Assembly (NCBI GenBank): GCA_902706235.1
Contig: CACSJR010000006.1
Span: forward strand, 186,001-250,000
Direction: 5' to 3'
Source: Citrobacter sp. 18056
GTDB lineage: Bacteria > Pseudomonadota > Gammaproteobacteria > Enterobacterales > Enterobacteriaceae
DNA: 64,000 nucleotides
Shown one piece after another: positions 1-10,103 of the stretch. The notes below the pieces were generated by a model, which was given only the letters and a program-made list of their open reading frames with translations, had not been told where the DNA came from and did not search any database. Within the stretch, counting starts at the first letter, position 1. Each line of letters begins with the position of its first letter. The position numbers were made by a program, and so were the translations under genes.

Positions 1-741
1 GGCATCGCGATTATGCAGTATCTGGCCAAAAGCGGCGGCAGTTCTTCAGTTAGCGATATTTCGGTGAATCTCGACTTGCCTCTGACCACCGCCTTTCGCT
101 TACTGAAGGTTCTGGAAAACGCAGATTTTGTCTACCAGGACAATCAGTTAGGCTGGTGGCATATCGGGCTGGGCGTGTTTAACGTCGGCACGGCCTACAT
201 CCACAACCGTGACGTCCTGTCGGTCGCCGGGCCGTTTATGCGCCGTCTGATGCTGATGTCAGGGGAAACGGTGAACGTGGCTATCCGCAACGGTAACGAA
301 GCGGTGTTGATAGGGCAGCAGGAGTGTAAGGCGATGGTCAGAATGTGTGCCCCGCTGGGCAGCCGTCTGCCGCTTCACGCATCCGGTGCGGGGAAAGCGT
401 TGCTCTATCCGATAGGTGAAGAGGCGTTGATGGACGCGATTTTGAAAACGGGTTTGCAGCGCTTTACGCCGACGACCCTTATCGACCTGCCGGTGTTGCA
501 AAAGGACCTGGAGGGCGCGCGTCTGCGGGGCTACTGCATCGATCAGGAAGAGCACGTTATTGGGCTGAACTGTATTGCCTCAGCCATTTACGATGATGTA
601 GGCAGCGTGGTGGCCGCCATCTCTATTTCTGGACCTGCCTCACGCTTAACGCCGGATCGCTTTGCCAGCCAGGGAGAGTTGGTACATCAGACGGCTATGG
701 ATATCAGTACTGCGCTTGGCCTGAAAACAGCCAGAGCATAA
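1..741 (+). CDS. allR: AllR, IclR-family allantoin regulon repressor (5' end missing)
   Basis: Transcriptional repressor of the allantoin/glyoxylate genes, released by glyoxylate in E. coli. The reading frame is open from base 1 and the E. coli protein is 271 residues, so about 25-30 N-terminal codons lie left of the window. What remains starts inside the winged helix-turn-helix (the [20 protein letters not shown] segment is the recognition region) and continues through the IclR effector domain with motifs such as GAGKALL and [15 protein letters not shown]. The first in-frame ATG, at base 13, is internal and is not the true start. The gene is followed by a terminator and then by gcl, whose promoter carries a likely AllR operator. 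Confidence 0.95.
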   Translation, partial: GIAIMQYLAKSGGSSSVSDISVNLDLPLTTAFRLLKVLENADFVYQDNQLGWWHIGLGVFNVGTAYIHNRDVLSVAGPFMRRLMLMSGETVNVAIRNGNEAVLIGQQECKAMVRMCAPLGSRLPLHASGAGKALLYPIGEEALMDAILKTGLQRFTPTTLIDLPVLQKDLEGARLRGYCIDQEEHVIGLNCIASAIYDDVGSVVAAISISGPASRLTPDRFASQGELVHQTAMDISTALGLKTARA

Positions 742-750
742 GCGTCGCAC

Positions 751-775
751 CCCGCTCGCCGGAGCGGGTTTTTTT
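751..775 (+). terminator. Rho-independent terminator of allR
   Basis: A perfect 7-bp stem (CCCGCTC / GAGCGGG) with a GCCG loop is followed directly by seven T residues. It lies 10 bp after the allR stop and separates allR from the gcl transcript. Confidence 0.9.
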
Positions 776-790
776 GGTGGATTTACAAAG

Positions 791-807
791 TTGGAATATT
801 TTTCCAA
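791..807. promoter_or_regulatory. Probable AllR operator in front of gcl
   Basis: The dyad TTGGAATATTTTTCCAA has perfect 6-bp arms (TTGGAA / TTCCAA) around five A/T bases. AllR is known to bind between allR and gcl in E. coli. This is the only such dyad I see in the gap, about 20 bp upstream of the gcl start, so it would overlap the gcl promoter or leader. Assignment to AllR is by position and known biology; binding is not shown here. Confidence 0.65.
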
Positions 808-826
808 AAAATAAGGTGAAACGGAA

Positions 827-2608
827 ATGGCAAGAATGCGAGCCGTGGATGCGGCAATGTATGTTCTGGAAAAAGAAGGTGTGGACACCGCATTTGGTGT
901 GCCGGGTGCGGCGATTAACCCTTTTTATTCTGCAATGCGACAACATGGCGGTATCCGTCACGTACTGGCGCGCCACGTGGAAGGCGCTTCTCACATGGCG
1001 GAGGGTTACACTCGTGCAATGGCAGGGAATATCGGCGTCTGCCTGGGAACGTCTGGCCCGGCAGGGACAGATATGATAACCGCGCTGTATTCAGCTTCGG
1101 CAGATTCAATCCCTATTCTGTGCATTACCGGCCAGGCACCGCGTGCCCGTCTGCATAAAGAAGATTTTCAGGCAGTGGATATCGAATCCATTGCCAAGCC
1201 GGTGAGCAAATGGGCTGTGACCGTGCGCGAAGCGGCGCTGGTGCCGCGCGTGCTGCAACAGGCATTTCACCTGATGCGCTCAGGCCGCCCTGGCCCGGTG
1301 TTGGTCGACCTGCCGTACGACGTGCAAGTGGCAGAAATTGAGTTTGATCCTGATATGTACGAACCGCTGGCGGTCTACAAACCTGCGGCTTCCCGCGCGC
1401 AAATTGAAAGAGCCATCGACATGCTGATGCAGGCCGAGCATCCGGTGATTGTCGCCGGGGGCGGGGTAATTAATGCCGATGCGGCTGCGCTGTTACAGCG
1501 TTTTGCCGAGCTGACGCAGGTGCCGGTGATCCCAACCCTGATGGGCTGGGGCTGCATTCCAGACGATCATGAACTGATGGCCGGAATGGTCGGGTTGCAA
1601 ACGGCACACCGCTACGGGAACGCCACGCTGTTGGCCTCCGACCTGGTGTTGGGCATTGGTAACCGCTTTGCCAATCGCCATACTGGCTCGGTAGAGAAAT
1701 ACACCGAAGGGCGCAAAATCATTCATATCGACATCGAGCCGACGCAGATTGGGCGCGTGCTGTGCCCGGACTTAGGCATTGTCTCCGATGCGAAAGCAGC
1801 GCTGACCCTGCTGGTTGAGGTGGCGGAAGCGCGGCAAAAAGCAGGGCTGTTGCCGTGTCGTGGCGCGTGGGTAGCCGACTGCCAGCAGCGTAAACGCACC
1901 CTGCTGCGCAAAACGCATTTTGACAACGTGCCGGTCAAACCACAGCGCGTCTACGAAGAGATGAACAAAGCCTTTAGCCGTGATGTGTGTTACGTCACCA
2001 CCATTGGCCTGTCGCAAATCGCCGCGGCGCAAATGCTGCATGTGTTTAAAGACCGTCACTGGATCAACTGTGGCCAGGCGGGACCTTTAGGCTGGACACT
2101 TCCGGCGGCCCTCGGCGTTTGCATCGCGGATCCGAAACGTGAAGTGGTGGCGATTTCTGGCGACTTCGATTTCCAGTTCATGATTGAAGAACTTGCCGTC
2201 GGCGCGCAGTTCAACATTCCGTATATCCACGTGCTGGTGAATAACGCCTATCTGGGCCTTATCCGCCAGTCACAGCGCGCCTTTGATATGGATTACTGTG
2301 TCCAGCTGGCGTTCGAAAATATCAACTCCAGCGAAGTAAACGGTTATGGCGTTGACCACGTGAAGGTGGCTGAAGGTTTAGGCTGTAAAGCCATTCGTGT
2401 GTTTAATCCGCAGGATCTGGCCCCGGCGTTTGAGCAGGCTAAGGCCCTGATGGCGCAATATCGCGTGCCGGTAGTGGTGGAAGTTATCCTTGAGCGCGTA
2501 ACCAATATTTCGATGGGCAGTGAACTGGATAACGTTACGGAGTTTGAAGCCACGGCTGACAGTGCCGCCGATGCACCGACTGAAACCTGCTTTATGCAAT
2601 ATCACTAA
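827..2608 (+). CDS. gcl: Glyoxylate carboligase (tartronate-semialdehyde synthase)
   Basis: Condenses two glyoxylate molecules to tartronate semialdehyde and CO2, using ThDP and FAD. The 593 residues equal the E. coli length and follow it almost residue for residue. Order: N-terminal PYR domain, central FAD-type domain, C-terminal PP domain with a ThDP/Mg motif near GDFDFQF. In [13 protein letters not shown] residue 51 is Val, where most ThDP enzymes carry the catalytic Glu; this is the known Gcl peculiarity. It heads the operon gcl-hyi-glxR and is 12 bp from hyi. A likely AllR operator lies just upstream. Confidence 0.98.
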   Translation: MARMRAVDAAMYVLEKEGVDTAFGVPGAAINPFYSAMRQHGGIRHVLARHVEGASHMAEGYTRAMAGNIGVCLGTSGPAGTDMITALYSASADSIPILCITGQAPRARLHKEDFQAVDIESIAKPVSKWAVTVREAALVPRVLQQAFHLMRSGRPGPVLVDLPYDVQVAEIEFDPDMYEPLAVYKPAASRAQIERAIDMLMQAEHPVIVAGGGVINADAAALLQRFAELTQVPVIPTLMGWGCIPDDHELMAGMVGLQTAHRYGNATLLASDLVLGIGNRFANRHTGSVEKYTEGRKIIHIDIEPTQIGRVLCPDLGIVSDAKAALTLLVEVAEARQKAGLLPCRGAWVADCQQRKRTLLRKTHFDNVPVKPQRVYEEMNKAFSRDVCYVTTIGLSQIAAAQMLHVFKDRHWINCGQAGPLGWTLPAALGVCIADPKREVVAISGDFDFQFMIEELAVGAQFNIPYIHVLVNNAYLGLIRQSQRAFDMDYCVQLAFENINSSEVNGYGVDHVKVAEGLGCKAIRVFNPQDLAPAFEQAKALMAQYRVPVVVEVILERVTNISMGSELDNVTEFEATADSAADAPTETCFMQYH

Positions 2609-2620
2609 GGAAGGCGCACC

Positions 2621-3400
2621 ATGTTACGTTTTTCTGCCAATATCTCGATGCTGTTTACGGAATATGACTTTCTCGACCGCTTTGCCAAAGCGGCGGCCTG
2701 CGGATTTCGCGGCGTCGAATTTATGTTCCCGTATGACTACGACATTGATGTGCTCCAGCAGGTCCTGAAGCAGAACTCTCTGGAACATACGCTGCACAAC
2801 CTCCCGGCGGGTGACTGGGCCGCCGGGGAACGCGGAATAGCCTGTATTCCCGGGCGCGAAGCGGAGTTTCGAGAAGGCGTGCTGGCGGCCGTGCGTTATG
2901 CAAAAGCGTTAGGTAACCGCAAAATCAACTGCCTGGTAGGCAAAACCCCTACACAGTTCAGCCCGGAACAGGTTCACACAACGCTGGTGGATAACCTGCG
3001 TTTTGCGGCAAACGTGCTGGCAAAAGAAGACCTGCTGTTGCTGCTTGAGCCAATTAACACCTTCGATATCCCGGGTTTCCATCTGACCGGCACGCAGCAG
3101 GCGCTGGCGTTGATTGAGGATATCGGTTGCCGCAACGTCAAAATTCAGTATGACATTTATCATATGCAGCGCATGGAAGGGGAATTAACTCTGACGATGC
3201 AAAAGCAGGCTGAGCATATTGGTCATTTGCAAATTGCCGATAACCCACATCGTGGTGAACCGGGAACAGGGGAAATTAATTACGACTACCTGTTTGAGGT
3301 GATTGCGCAATCTGATTATGACGGCTGGGTCGGGTGCGAATATAAGCCCGTCACCACCACCGAAGCCGGAATAGGCTGGATGGGTCGTTATTTAAAATAA
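2621..3400 (+). CDS. hyi: Hydroxypyruvate isomerase
   Basis: Interconverts hydroxypyruvate and tartronate semialdehyde beside gcl. The 259 residues match the usual 258-260 of the family. The fold is an AP-endonuclease-like TIM barrel; metal-binding acidic residues are visible in LLLEPINTFDIPGFHL and near QYDIYHMQRMEG, and the C-terminal GCEYKP motif supplies the second catalytic Glu. A good ribosome site (AAGGAAGG) precedes the ATG. An ERIC element separates it from glxR but no terminator is obvious, so the transcript may continue. Confidence 0.95.
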   Translation: MLRFSANISMLFTEYDFLDRFAKAAACGFRGVEFMFPYDYDIDVLQQVLKQNSLEHTLHNLPAGDWAAGERGIACIPGREAEFREGVLAAVRYAKALGNRKINCLVGKTPTQFSPEQVHTTLVDNLRFAANVLAKEDLLLLLEPINTFDIPGFHLTGTQQALALIEDIGCRNVKIQYDIYHMQRMEGELTLTMQKQAEHIGHLQIADNPHRGEPGTGEINYDYLFEVIAQSDYDGWVGCEYKPVTTTEAGIGWMGRYLK

Positions 3401-3422
3401 GTCTTTTGTCAGGCAGCGTTTT

Positions 3423-3617
3423 TACCCTAAATAATTCGAGTTGCAGGAAGGCGGTAACTCTGTGACAAATTCGTCGGGAACGAATTTGACCAGCCAAAGG
3501 CTAGCCTCTGGTGAGAGACAGGATGTCTCTCATTAATCCCCTGGAGCTTACTCAAGTCAGTGACTGGGGTGAGCAGGCGTAGCCAACGCACATGCAACTT
3601 GAAGTATGACGGGTATA
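3423..3617. repeat. ERIC element with internal insertion
   Basis: About 195 bp. Its right part (GAGCTTACTCAAGTCAGTGA, then CTGGGGTGAGC and CCAACGCACATGCAACTTGA) matches the ERIC core used for ERIC-PCR, and its ends form an imperfect inverted repeat (TACCC...GGGTA). The usual ERIC is about 127 bp; this copy carries roughly 70 extra bases, including a hairpin around GAGAGACAGGATGTCTCTC, a known ERIC variant type. A second, normal-length copy in the opposite orientation lies at 47678-47803. It sits in the hyi-glxR gap and would be transcribed. Confidence 0.9.
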
Positions 3618-3679
3618 TTTCACCGTAAATCCGGCGGGATAACTGTTGCCTGAATTCAGAAAACGAAGAGGGAAATAGC

Positions 3680-4558
3680 ATGAAACTGGGATTTATTGGA
3701 TTGGGCATTATGGGCACGCCGATGGCGCTGCGTCTGGCACAAGCGGGGCATTCACTCCACGTGACCACCATCGGTCCGGTGGCTGAGGCACTGCTGGCAA
3801 CCGGTGCGAAAAATGTCGAGACGGCGCGTCAGGTGACGGAAGCGTCAGACATTATCTTTATTATGGTGCCTGATACCCCTCAGGTTGACGAGGTACTGTT
3901 TGGTGAGCACGGCTGTGCAAAAGCGTCGCTGAAGGGCAAAATCCTCGTCGATATGAGCTCCATTTCACCGATTGAAACCAAGCGCTTTGCAAAGCAGGTC
4001 AATGAACTCGGCGGTGAATATCTTGATGCGCCAGTGTCGGGGGGCGAAATAGGCGCTCGTGAAGGCAGGCTTTCAATTATGGTCGGCGGCGATCAGGATG
4101 TGTTTGACCAGGTGAAACCGCTCTTTGAGATTATGGGGAAAAATATCACCCTGGTGGGCGGCAACGGTGACGGTCAGACCTGTAAAGTGGCGAACCAGAT
4201 TATCGTGGCGCTGAACATTGAAGCCGTATCGGAAGCGTTGCTGTTTGCCTCGAAGGCCGGGGCCGATCCGGTACGTGTGCGCCAGGCGTTGATGGGCGGT
4301 TTTGCCGCTTCACGTATCCTCGAAGTACACGGCGAGCGTATGATCAAGCGTACCTTTAACCCGGGCTTCAAAATCGCCTTACATCAGAAAGACCTTAACC
4401 TTGCGCTGCAAAGTGCCAGGGCGCTGGGCGTAAATTTACCGAACACCGCGACCTGTCAGGAATTGTTTAATACCTGCGCCGCCAACGGTGGCAGCCAGCT
4501 GGATCACTCGGCTCTGGTACAGGCGCTGGAATTAATGGCCAACCATAAAATTGCATAA
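3680..4558 (+). CDS. glxR: Tartronate semialdehyde reductase GlxR
   Basis: NAD(P)H-dependent reduction of tartronate semialdehyde to D-glycerate. 292 residues, as in E. coli. A Rossmann fingerprint at the N terminus (GFIGLGIMGTPMA) is followed by the substrate motif DAPVSGGEIGA, then GDGQTCKVANQI with the catalytic Lys of the beta-hydroxyacid dehydrogenase family, and an all-helical C-terminal domain. The ribosome site GAAGAGGGAAA precedes the ATG. It lies between hyi and the allantoin permease gene. Confidence 0.97.
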   Translation: MKLGFIGLGIMGTPMALRLAQAGHSLHVTTIGPVAEALLATGAKNVETARQVTEASDIIFIMVPDTPQVDEVLFGEHGCAKASLKGKILVDMSSISPIETKRFAKQVNELGGEYLDAPVSGGEIGAREGRLSIMVGGDQDVFDQVKPLFEIMGKNITLVGGNGDGQTCKVANQIIVALNIEAVSEALLFASKAGADPVRVRQALMGGFAASRILEVHGERMIKRTFNPGFKIALHQKDLNLALQSARALGVNLPNTATCQELFNTCAANGGSQLDHSALVQALELMANHKIA

Positions 4559-4566
4559 AAATTAAA

Positions 4567-4586
4567 CCCGCCGCTATGACGGCGGG
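4567..4586 (+). terminator. Hairpin after glxR, possible weak terminator or attenuator
   Basis: A perfect 7-bp GC stem (CCCGCCG / CGGCGGG) with a 6-base loop lies 9 bp after glxR. It lacks a strong T run (AAGTTTC follows), so it could stabilise the mRNA end or reduce read-through into the permease gene rather than end transcription fully. Confidence 0.4.
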
Positions 4587-4657
4587 AAGTTTCATCGTTT
4601 TGTTCCGCATAGCTAAACCCGTGAAAGCGTTATTCCGATACGTGAAAAGAGGGCATT

Positions 4658-6112
4658 ATGGAACAGCAAAGAAGTCTTTACCAAAAACGCGGTTACAGTG
4701 ACGATCTCTTACCCAAACTTGAAAGTCAACGCAACTGGAAAAGCTTTAACTATTTTACCTTATGGATGGGATCGGTTCATAACGTCCCTAATTATGTAAT
4801 GGTCGGCGGATTTTTTATTCTCGGGTTGTCGACGCTGAATATTATGCTGGCAATTATTATTAGCGCCTTTTTTATTGCAGCAGTAATGGTCATGAACGGT
4901 GCAGCAGGCAGTAAATACGGCGTGCCGTTTGCGATGATCCTGCGTGCGTCTTACGGCATTCGTGGTGCGTTATTTCCTGGCATTTTACGAGGCGGTATCG
5001 CGGCCATCATGTGGTTCGGTTTGCAGTGCTATGCCGGGTCGCTGGCATTTCTTATTCTGCTCGGCAAAATTTGGCCGGCGTTCCTGACACTGGGCGGCGA
5101 TTTTACACTGCTGGGGCTGTCTCTACCGGGGCTGATTGCGTTCCTGCTGTTCTGGCTGGTTAACGTTGGCATCGGTTTTGGTGGCGGGAAAGTGCTGAAT
5201 AAGTTCACCGCGATCCTTAATCCCTGCATCTATATCGTGTTTGGCGGTATGGCTATCTGGGCGATTTCATTAACCGGTATCGGCCCGATTCTGGATTATT
5301 TGCCGACCGGAGTGCAGAAAGCTGAGCACAGCGGTTTCCTGTTTCTGGTGGTGATCAACGCGGTAGTGGCGGTTTGGGCGGCACCTGCGGTAAGCGCCTC
5401 TGACTTTACGCAAAACGCGTCCTCGTTTCGTGCTCATGCGCTGGGACAAACGCTGGGGTTGGTTGTGGCCTACGTGCTGTTTGCGGTGGCCGGTGTGTGC
5501 ATTATTGCCGGAGCCAGTATCCATTACGGTATGGACACCTGGAACGTGCTGGACATTGTGCAGAAATGGGACAGCCTGTTTGCCTCATTCTTTGCGGTGC
5601 TGGTTATTCTGATGACCACGATTTCGACTAACGCCACCGGGAATATTATTCCGGCAGGCTATCAAATTGCCGCTATTGCTCCGACCAAACTGACGTATAA
5701 AAACGGCGTACTGATTGCCAGTATTATTAGTCTGCTGATTTGCCCGTGGAAGCTCATGGAAAATCAGAACAGCATCTATTTATTCCTCGATATTATCGGC
5801 GGCATGTTAGGTCCGGTGATTGGTGTCATGATGGCCCATTATTTTGTGGTCATGCGTGGGAATATTAATCTTGATGAATTGTATACCGCCGCCGGCGATT
5901 ATCAATATTACGATAACGGTTTTAACCTGACGGCGTTTTCCGTCACCGTTGCCGCTGTTATTTTATCCCTCGGTGGAAAATTCATCCCTCTGCTGGAACC
6001 GTTATCCCGCGTTTCATGGTTTGTCGGCGTCATATTTGCATTTGTCGCTTACGCCTTATTGAAAAAACGAGTGGTGAATGAACCGGCTCCTAAACAACAT
6101 GTAGCAAGCTAG
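4658..6112 (+). CDS. allP: Putative allantoin permease (NCS1 family, AllP/YbbW)
   Basis: Inner-membrane uptake protein for allantoin, inferred from family and position before allB. 484 residues, the same length as E. coli YbbW. About twelve hydrophobic segments; the N-terminal NCS1 signature [20 protein letters not shown] is clear, followed by [20 protein letters not shown]. The small gene ybbV that sits here in E. coli is not seen. 49 bp to allB, probably cotranscribed. Confidence 0.93.
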   Translation: MEQQRSLYQKRGYSDDLLPKLESQRNWKSFNYFTLWMGSVHNVPNYVMVGGFFILGLSTLNIMLAIIISAFFIAAVMVMNGAAGSKYGVPFAMILRASYGIRGALFPGILRGGIAAIMWFGLQCYAGSLAFLILLGKIWPAFLTLGGDFTLLGLSLPGLIAFLLFWLVNVGIGFGGGKVLNKFTAILNPCIYIVFGGMAIWAISLTGIGPILDYLPTGVQKAEHSGFLFLVVINAVVAVWAAPAVSASDFTQNASSFRAHALGQTLGLVVAYVLFAVAGVCIIAGASIHYGMDTWNVLDIVQKWDSLFASFFAVLVILMTTISTNATGNIIPAGYQIAAIAPTKLTYKNGVLIASIISLLICPWKLMENQNSIYLFLDIIGGMLGPVIGVMMAHYFVVMRGNINLDELYTAAGDYQYYDNGFNLTAFSVTVAAVILSLGGKFIPLLEPLSRVSWFVGVIFAFVAYALLKKRVVNEPAPKQHVAS

Positions 6113-6161
6113 CACCAGGCAATGCGTAAATAAAAACAACTGTACCTACACGGAGAATATT

Positions 6162-7523
6162 ATGTCTTACGATCTGATTATTAAAAACGGCACTGTTATT
6201 CTGGAAAATGAAGCCCGAGTGATTGATATCGCTGTCCGAGACGGCAAAATCGTTGCTCTTGGCGAAGATCTGGGCGAGGCCAAAGAGGTGATGGACGCCA
6301 GCGGATTAGTGGTTTCACCCGGAATGGTGGATGCGCATACCCACATTTCTGAGCCGGGCCGCTCCCACTGGGAAGGCTACGCCACCGGAACGCGTGCCGC
6401 GGCGAAGGGCGGCATTACGACCATGATTGAAATGCCCCTCAACCAGCTGCCAGCCACCGTCGACCGCGCCAGTATTGAACTGAAATTCGACGCCGCTGCG
6501 GGCAAGCTCACCATTGACGCCGCGCAGCTTGGCGGGCTGGTGTCCTACAACCTTGACCGTCTGCACGAACTCGATGAAGTCGGCGTGGTTGGCTTCAAAT
6601 GCTTCGTCGCCACCTGCGGCGATCGTGGCATCGACAACGATTTCCGTGATGTGAACGACTGGCAATTTTATAAAGGCGCGCAGACGCTGGCGAAGCTTGG
6701 GCAGCCGGTGCTGGTGCATTGCGAAAACGCGCTGATTTGCGACGAGCTGGGTGAGGAAGCCAAAAAAGAAGGCCGCGTGACCGCCCATGATTATGTGGCA
6801 TCGCGTCCGGTGTTTACCGAAGTGGAAGCCATTCGTCGCGTCCTGTATCTGGCGAAGTCTGCCGGTTGTCGCCTGCACGTGTGCCACGTCAGCAGCCCGG
6901 AAGGCGTGGCGGAAGTGACTCGCGCCCGTCAGGAAGGCCAGGACGTGACCTGCGAATCGTGCCCGCATTACTTCGTGCTGGATACCGATCAGTTTGAAGC
7001 CATTGGCACCCTGGCAAAATGCTCGCCGCCTATCCGCGATGCGCAAAATCAGAAAGGTATGTGGGACAAACTGTTCAATGGTGAAATCGACTGCCTGGTC
7101 TCTGACCACTCGCCATGCCCGCCGGATATGAAAGCAGGCAACATCATGCAGGCGTGGGGCGGCATTGCCGGTCTGCAAAGCTGTATGGACGTGATGTTTG
7201 ACGAAGCGGTGCAAAAGCGCGGCATGTCGCTGGAGATGTTCGGCAAGCTGATGGCCACCAATGCGGCCGACATTTTCGGCTTGCAGAACAAAGGCCGAAT
7301 TGCCCCAGGCAAAGATGCCGATCTGGTCTTTATCCAGCCGAACAGCAGCTACGTGCTGAAAAACGAGGATCTGGAATACCGTCATAAAGTCAGCCCATAC
7401 GTTGGCCGTACCATCGGGGCGCGTATTACCAAAACGCTGCTGCGCGGCGATGTGATTTACGACATCGAAGCGGGCTTCCCAATCGCGCCGAAAGGTCAGT
7501 TCATTCTTAAACACCAGCAATAA
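6162..7523 (+). CDS. allB: Allantoinase
   Basis: Hydrolyses the hydantoin ring of allantoin to allantoate. 453 residues, a cyclic amidohydrolase. All metal ligands of the binuclear centre are in place: H59 and H61 (DAHTH), the carboxylated K146 (GFKCF), H186 (VHCEN), H242 (CHVSSP) and D315 (SDHSPC). The ribosome site GGAG precedes the ATG by 8 bp. A strong terminator follows at once, so this ends the transcript before ybbY. Confidence 0.98.
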   Translation: MSYDLIIKNGTVILENEARVIDIAVRDGKIVALGEDLGEAKEVMDASGLVVSPGMVDAHTHISEPGRSHWEGYATGTRAAAKGGITTMIEMPLNQLPATVDRASIELKFDAAAGKLTIDAAQLGGLVSYNLDRLHELDEVGVVGFKCFVATCGDRGIDNDFRDVNDWQFYKGAQTLAKLGQPVLVHCENALICDELGEEAKKEGRVTAHDYVASRPVFTEVEAIRRVLYLAKSAGCRLHVCHVSSPEGVAEVTRARQEGQDVTCESCPHYFVLDTDQFEAIGTLAKCSPPIRDAQNQKGMWDKLFNGEIDCLVSDHSPCPPDMKAGNIMQAWGGIAGLQSCMDVMFDEAVQKRGMSLEMFGKLMATNAADIFGLQNKGRIAPGKDADLVFIQPNSSYVLKNEDLEYRHKVSPYVGRTIGARITKTLLRGDVIYDIEAGFPIAPKGQFILKHQQ

Positions 7524-7532
7524 CGCGGTCAT

Positions 7533-7565
7533 GCATGCCCATCCCTGGGATGGGCATGCTTTTTT
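7533..7565 (+). terminator. Rho-independent terminator of allB
   Basis: A 13-bp perfect inverted repeat (GCATGCCCATCCC / GGGATGGGCATGC) is followed by six T residues, 10 bp after allB. Confidence 0.93.
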
Positions 7566-7577
7566 CTGGGTAACGTG

Positions 7578-8879
7578 ATGATGAATGTGTCTTTAAGCCG
7601 CGATAGTGCGCTGTCCGGTTTCCAGTGGTTTTTCTTTATTTTCTGCAATACCGTCGTGGTTCCACCGACGCTGCAATCGGCCTTTCAGCTTCCCGATGCC
7701 GCCCTGTTTACCCTGATCCAGTTCGCTTTTCTCAGCACCGCGTTGGCCTGCCTGGCACAGGCTTTTCTGGGGCATCAACGGGCAATCATGGAAGGGCCAA
7801 CCGGGTTGTGGTGGGGCACTATTTTAACCGTCACCCTCGCGGAAACCGCGCGCGGCACACCGGTCGACAGCATTGCCTGGAGCCTGGCGGTGGGGATTGG
7901 CTGCTCCGGGATCCTCACGCTGGTATTGGGCGCGAGTGGGCTTGGCCAGCGGCTGGCTGGCTGGTTCAGCCCGGCGGTGATGGTTGTGTTTATGCTGCTG
8001 CTCGGCGCGCAGCTCACAAGTATCTTTTTCAAAGGCATGCTTGGGCTGCCGTTCGGCGCAGGCCACGTGGCACAAGGCGTGCAGATGCTGCCTTTTCTGC
8101 TGGCGCTGGCGGTGATGTTGCTGGTGATCGGGATGATTATTTTGCTGCCGCCTCGGGTGTCCCGCTACGCACTGTTGGTGGGAACGCTGGTGGGCTGGGT
8201 CGTCTGGCGTTTGTGCTATTCCGCGCCGTCAATCAGCGACCCGGGCGCACACTGGCAGTTCTTCCCGCTGGGCCATGGCGGTGAATTGAAGCCCGGCATT
8301 ATCCTGACCGCACTGCTGGCGGGTATCGTTAACGTCTCGAATACCTACGGGGCATTACGCGGTACGGACGTTTTTTATCCGCAGAAAACAGCAGGCACTT
8401 CGCCGTATTCCCGCAGTTTTATCGTTTCTGGGGCGATGACCGTGCTCACCGTTCCGCTTGGTGTGGTGCCGTTCTCTCCGTTTGTTTCTTCCATTGGGCT
8501 GATTACCCAGACCGGCGACAGCACGCGGCGCGCTTTTGTCATCGGTAGCCTGTGTTGTCTGGCGGTGGCGGTATTTCCCCCGCTGACGCGACTGTTTTGC
8601 ACTTTACCTCTGGCGGTCAGCAGTGCGGTCATGCTGGTGTCCTATCTGCCGCTGCTCTATTCAAGTTTGGCTTTCAGTCAACAACTGACCCTGACCCCAC
8701 GCAATTGCTACCGTCTGGCGCTGCCGCTGTTCGCCGGTATTTTCCTGATGGGCTTGCCGCCGCTCTATTTACAGGCGGTACCGCTGATCGTGCGGCCGTT
8801 ACTGAGTAACGGTTTGCTGGTCGGCATTTTGCTGGCTCTGGCGATGGATAACCTCATTCCGTGGCAACGGCTGAAATAA
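7578..8879 (+). CDS. ybbY: Putative purine/nucleobase permease YbbY (NCS2 family)
   Basis: Predicted inner-membrane symporter of the nucleobase-ascorbate (NCS2) family; substrate unproven, probably a purine or purine breakdown product because of its neighbours. 433 residues from the ATG at 7578, equal to E. coli YbbY; a GTG at 7575 and an ATG at 7581 are alternatives around the same GGG ribosome site. About 12-14 hydrophobic segments; the conserved IVNVSNTYGALRGTDVFYP stretch covers the substrate-site helix. It begins 13 bp after the allB terminator, so it probably uses its own promoter or read-through. glxK follows after 23 bp. Confidence 0.9.
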   Translation: MMNVSLSRDSALSGFQWFFFIFCNTVVVPPTLQSAFQLPDAALFTLIQFAFLSTALACLAQAFLGHQRAIMEGPTGLWWGTILTVTLAETARGTPVDSIAWSLAVGIGCSGILTLVLGASGLGQRLAGWFSPAVMVVFMLLLGAQLTSIFFKGMLGLPFGAGHVAQGVQMLPFLLALAVMLLVIGMIILLPPRVSRYALLVGTLVGWVVWRLCYSAPSISDPGAHWQFFPLGHGGELKPGIILTALLAGIVNVSNTYGALRGTDVFYPQKTAGTSPYSRSFIVSGAMTVLTVPLGVVPFSPFVSSIGLITQTGDSTRRAFVIGSLCCLAVAVFPPLTRLFCTLPLAVSSAVMLVSYLPLLYSSLAFSQQLTLTPRNCYRLALPLFAGIFLMGLPPLYLQAVPLIVRPLLSNGLLVGILLALAMDNLIPWQRLK

Positions 8880-8902
8880 TCTCCCTACCGTAAGGATGTA
8901 GC

Positions 8903-10045
8903 ATGAAAATTGTGATTGCCCCTGATTCATTCAAAGAAAGCCTCAGTGCGCAAAAATGCGCACAAGCAATCCAGGCGGGCTTCTCCGCTATTTTTCCCGA
9001 CGCGGAATATCAGTGTTTACCGATTGCCGATGGCGGCGAAGGCACCGTTGAGGCGATGGTCGCCGCCACCTCGGGACTGACTGTCCCGGTGACGGTCACT
9101 GGCCCGCAGGGAACGCCGGTTGAGGCGTTCTACGGCGTGACCGGGGATGGCGCAACGGCGGTGATTGAGATGGCCGCGGCCAGCGGGTTGATGCTGGTGG
9201 AGCCTGACGCGCGAAACCCGCTGCGAGCGACTAGCTACGGCACCGGGGAGCTTATCCGTCACGCGCTACGGGCCGGGATCGGGCATATCATTTTGGGTAT
9301 CGGCGGCAGCGCCACCGTAGACGGCGGTATGGGCATGGCGCAGGCGCTGGGCGCACGTTTTTTTGACGCTCAGGGTAAGGAACTGTCAGCCAGCGGCGGG
9401 GCCCTGTTGCACGTGGAGCGGGTTGATCTGCAGGGGTTAGATCCGCTGCTGAAAAAGTGTCGGATAGAAGTGGCCTGCGATGTGGATAATCCGCTGATTG
9501 GCCCGCGCGGGGCGGCCACGGTGTTTGGCCCGCAAAAAGGGGCTACACCGGGTATGGTTGAGACGCTTGAGCGCGGTTTGACCCGCTATGCCGGGGTGCT
9601 GCAAACGTTGACCGATGTCGAGGTAAGCACGCTCCCGGGCGGCGGTGCCGCGGGTGGGATGGGCATTGCCGCTGTGGTGTTCCTTAATGCGCAGCTCAAA
9701 CCGGGGATTGATATCGTGATTGAGGCGGTAGGTCTGGCGCAGGCAATTGACGGGGCGACGCTGGTGCTAACCGGGGAAGGGCGCATCGATTCACAAACCG
9801 TCGGCGGTAAAGCCCCGATGGGAGTGGCCCGGGTGGCGAAGCAGTTTAACGTGCCGGTGATCGGCATTGCGGGCGTGCTAGGTGAGGGCGTGGAGGTGAT
9901 TCATCAGCACGGTATCGACGCGGTTTTCAGCATTTTACCGCGCCTTGCACCGCTGCCCGAGGTATTGGCCGATGGCCAAAACAATCTCTATCACTGTGCG
10001 CGAAACATTGCCTGTGCCATCAGGATCGGTCAGTTGATGGCGTAA
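8903..10045 (+). CDS. glxK: Glycerate 2-kinase GlxK
   Basis: Phosphorylates D-glycerate from the glyoxylate branch to 2-phosphoglycerate, feeding glycolysis. 380 residues, typical of the GlxK/GarK family. Diagnostic motifs are the N-terminal [20 protein letters not shown], the glycine-rich [19 protein letters not shown], and [20 protein letters not shown] ribosome site (TAAGGA) precedes the ATG. It is the last gene of this rightward arm and faces allE, with a shared hairpin between them. Confidence 0.97.
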   Translation: MKIVIAPDSFKESLSAQKCAQAIQAGFSAIFPDAEYQCLPIADGGEGTVEAMVAATSGLTVPVTVTGPQGTPVEAFYGVTGDGATAVIEMAAASGLMLVEPDARNPLRATSYGTGELIRHALRAGIGHIILGIGGSATVDGGMGMAQALGARFFDAQGKELSASGGALLHVERVDLQGLDPLLKKCRIEVACDVDNPLIGPRGAATVFGPQKGATPGMVETLERGLTRYAGVLQTLTDVEVSTLPGGGAAGGMGIAAVVFLNAQLKPGIDIVIEAVGLAQAIDGATLVLTGEGRIDSQTVGGKAPMGVARVAKQFNVPVIGIAGVLGEGVEVIHQHGIDAVFSILPRLAPLPEVLADGQNNLYHCARNIACAIRIGQLMA

Positions 10046-10070
10046 AAAAAGCCACGGCGCTTGCCGTGGC
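10044..10070 (-). terminator. Terminator of the allDCE operon (also under glxK)
   Basis: An 8-bp perfect stem (GCCACGGC / GCCGTGGC) with a 4-base loop. Read on the minus strand it is followed by seven T residues, so it ends the leftward allD-allC-allE transcript. On the plus strand the same hairpin follows glxK without a T run. Confidence 0.88.
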
Positions 10071-10103
10071 TAAACAGAACAAACTCAAGCCAACATAGCT
10101 AAA

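Noticed and set aside
3423-3617. Hairpins between hyi and glxR as a terminator or riboswitch
   Set aside because: The stretch matches an ERIC element with its typical internal insertion; no T run follows the hairpins.
6315-7532. A 405-codon open frame on the minus strand opposite allB
   Set aside because: It is fully antisense to a conserved enzyme with all catalytic residues; its product is His/Arg-rich and shows no known motif. Typical shadow of a GC-rich gene.
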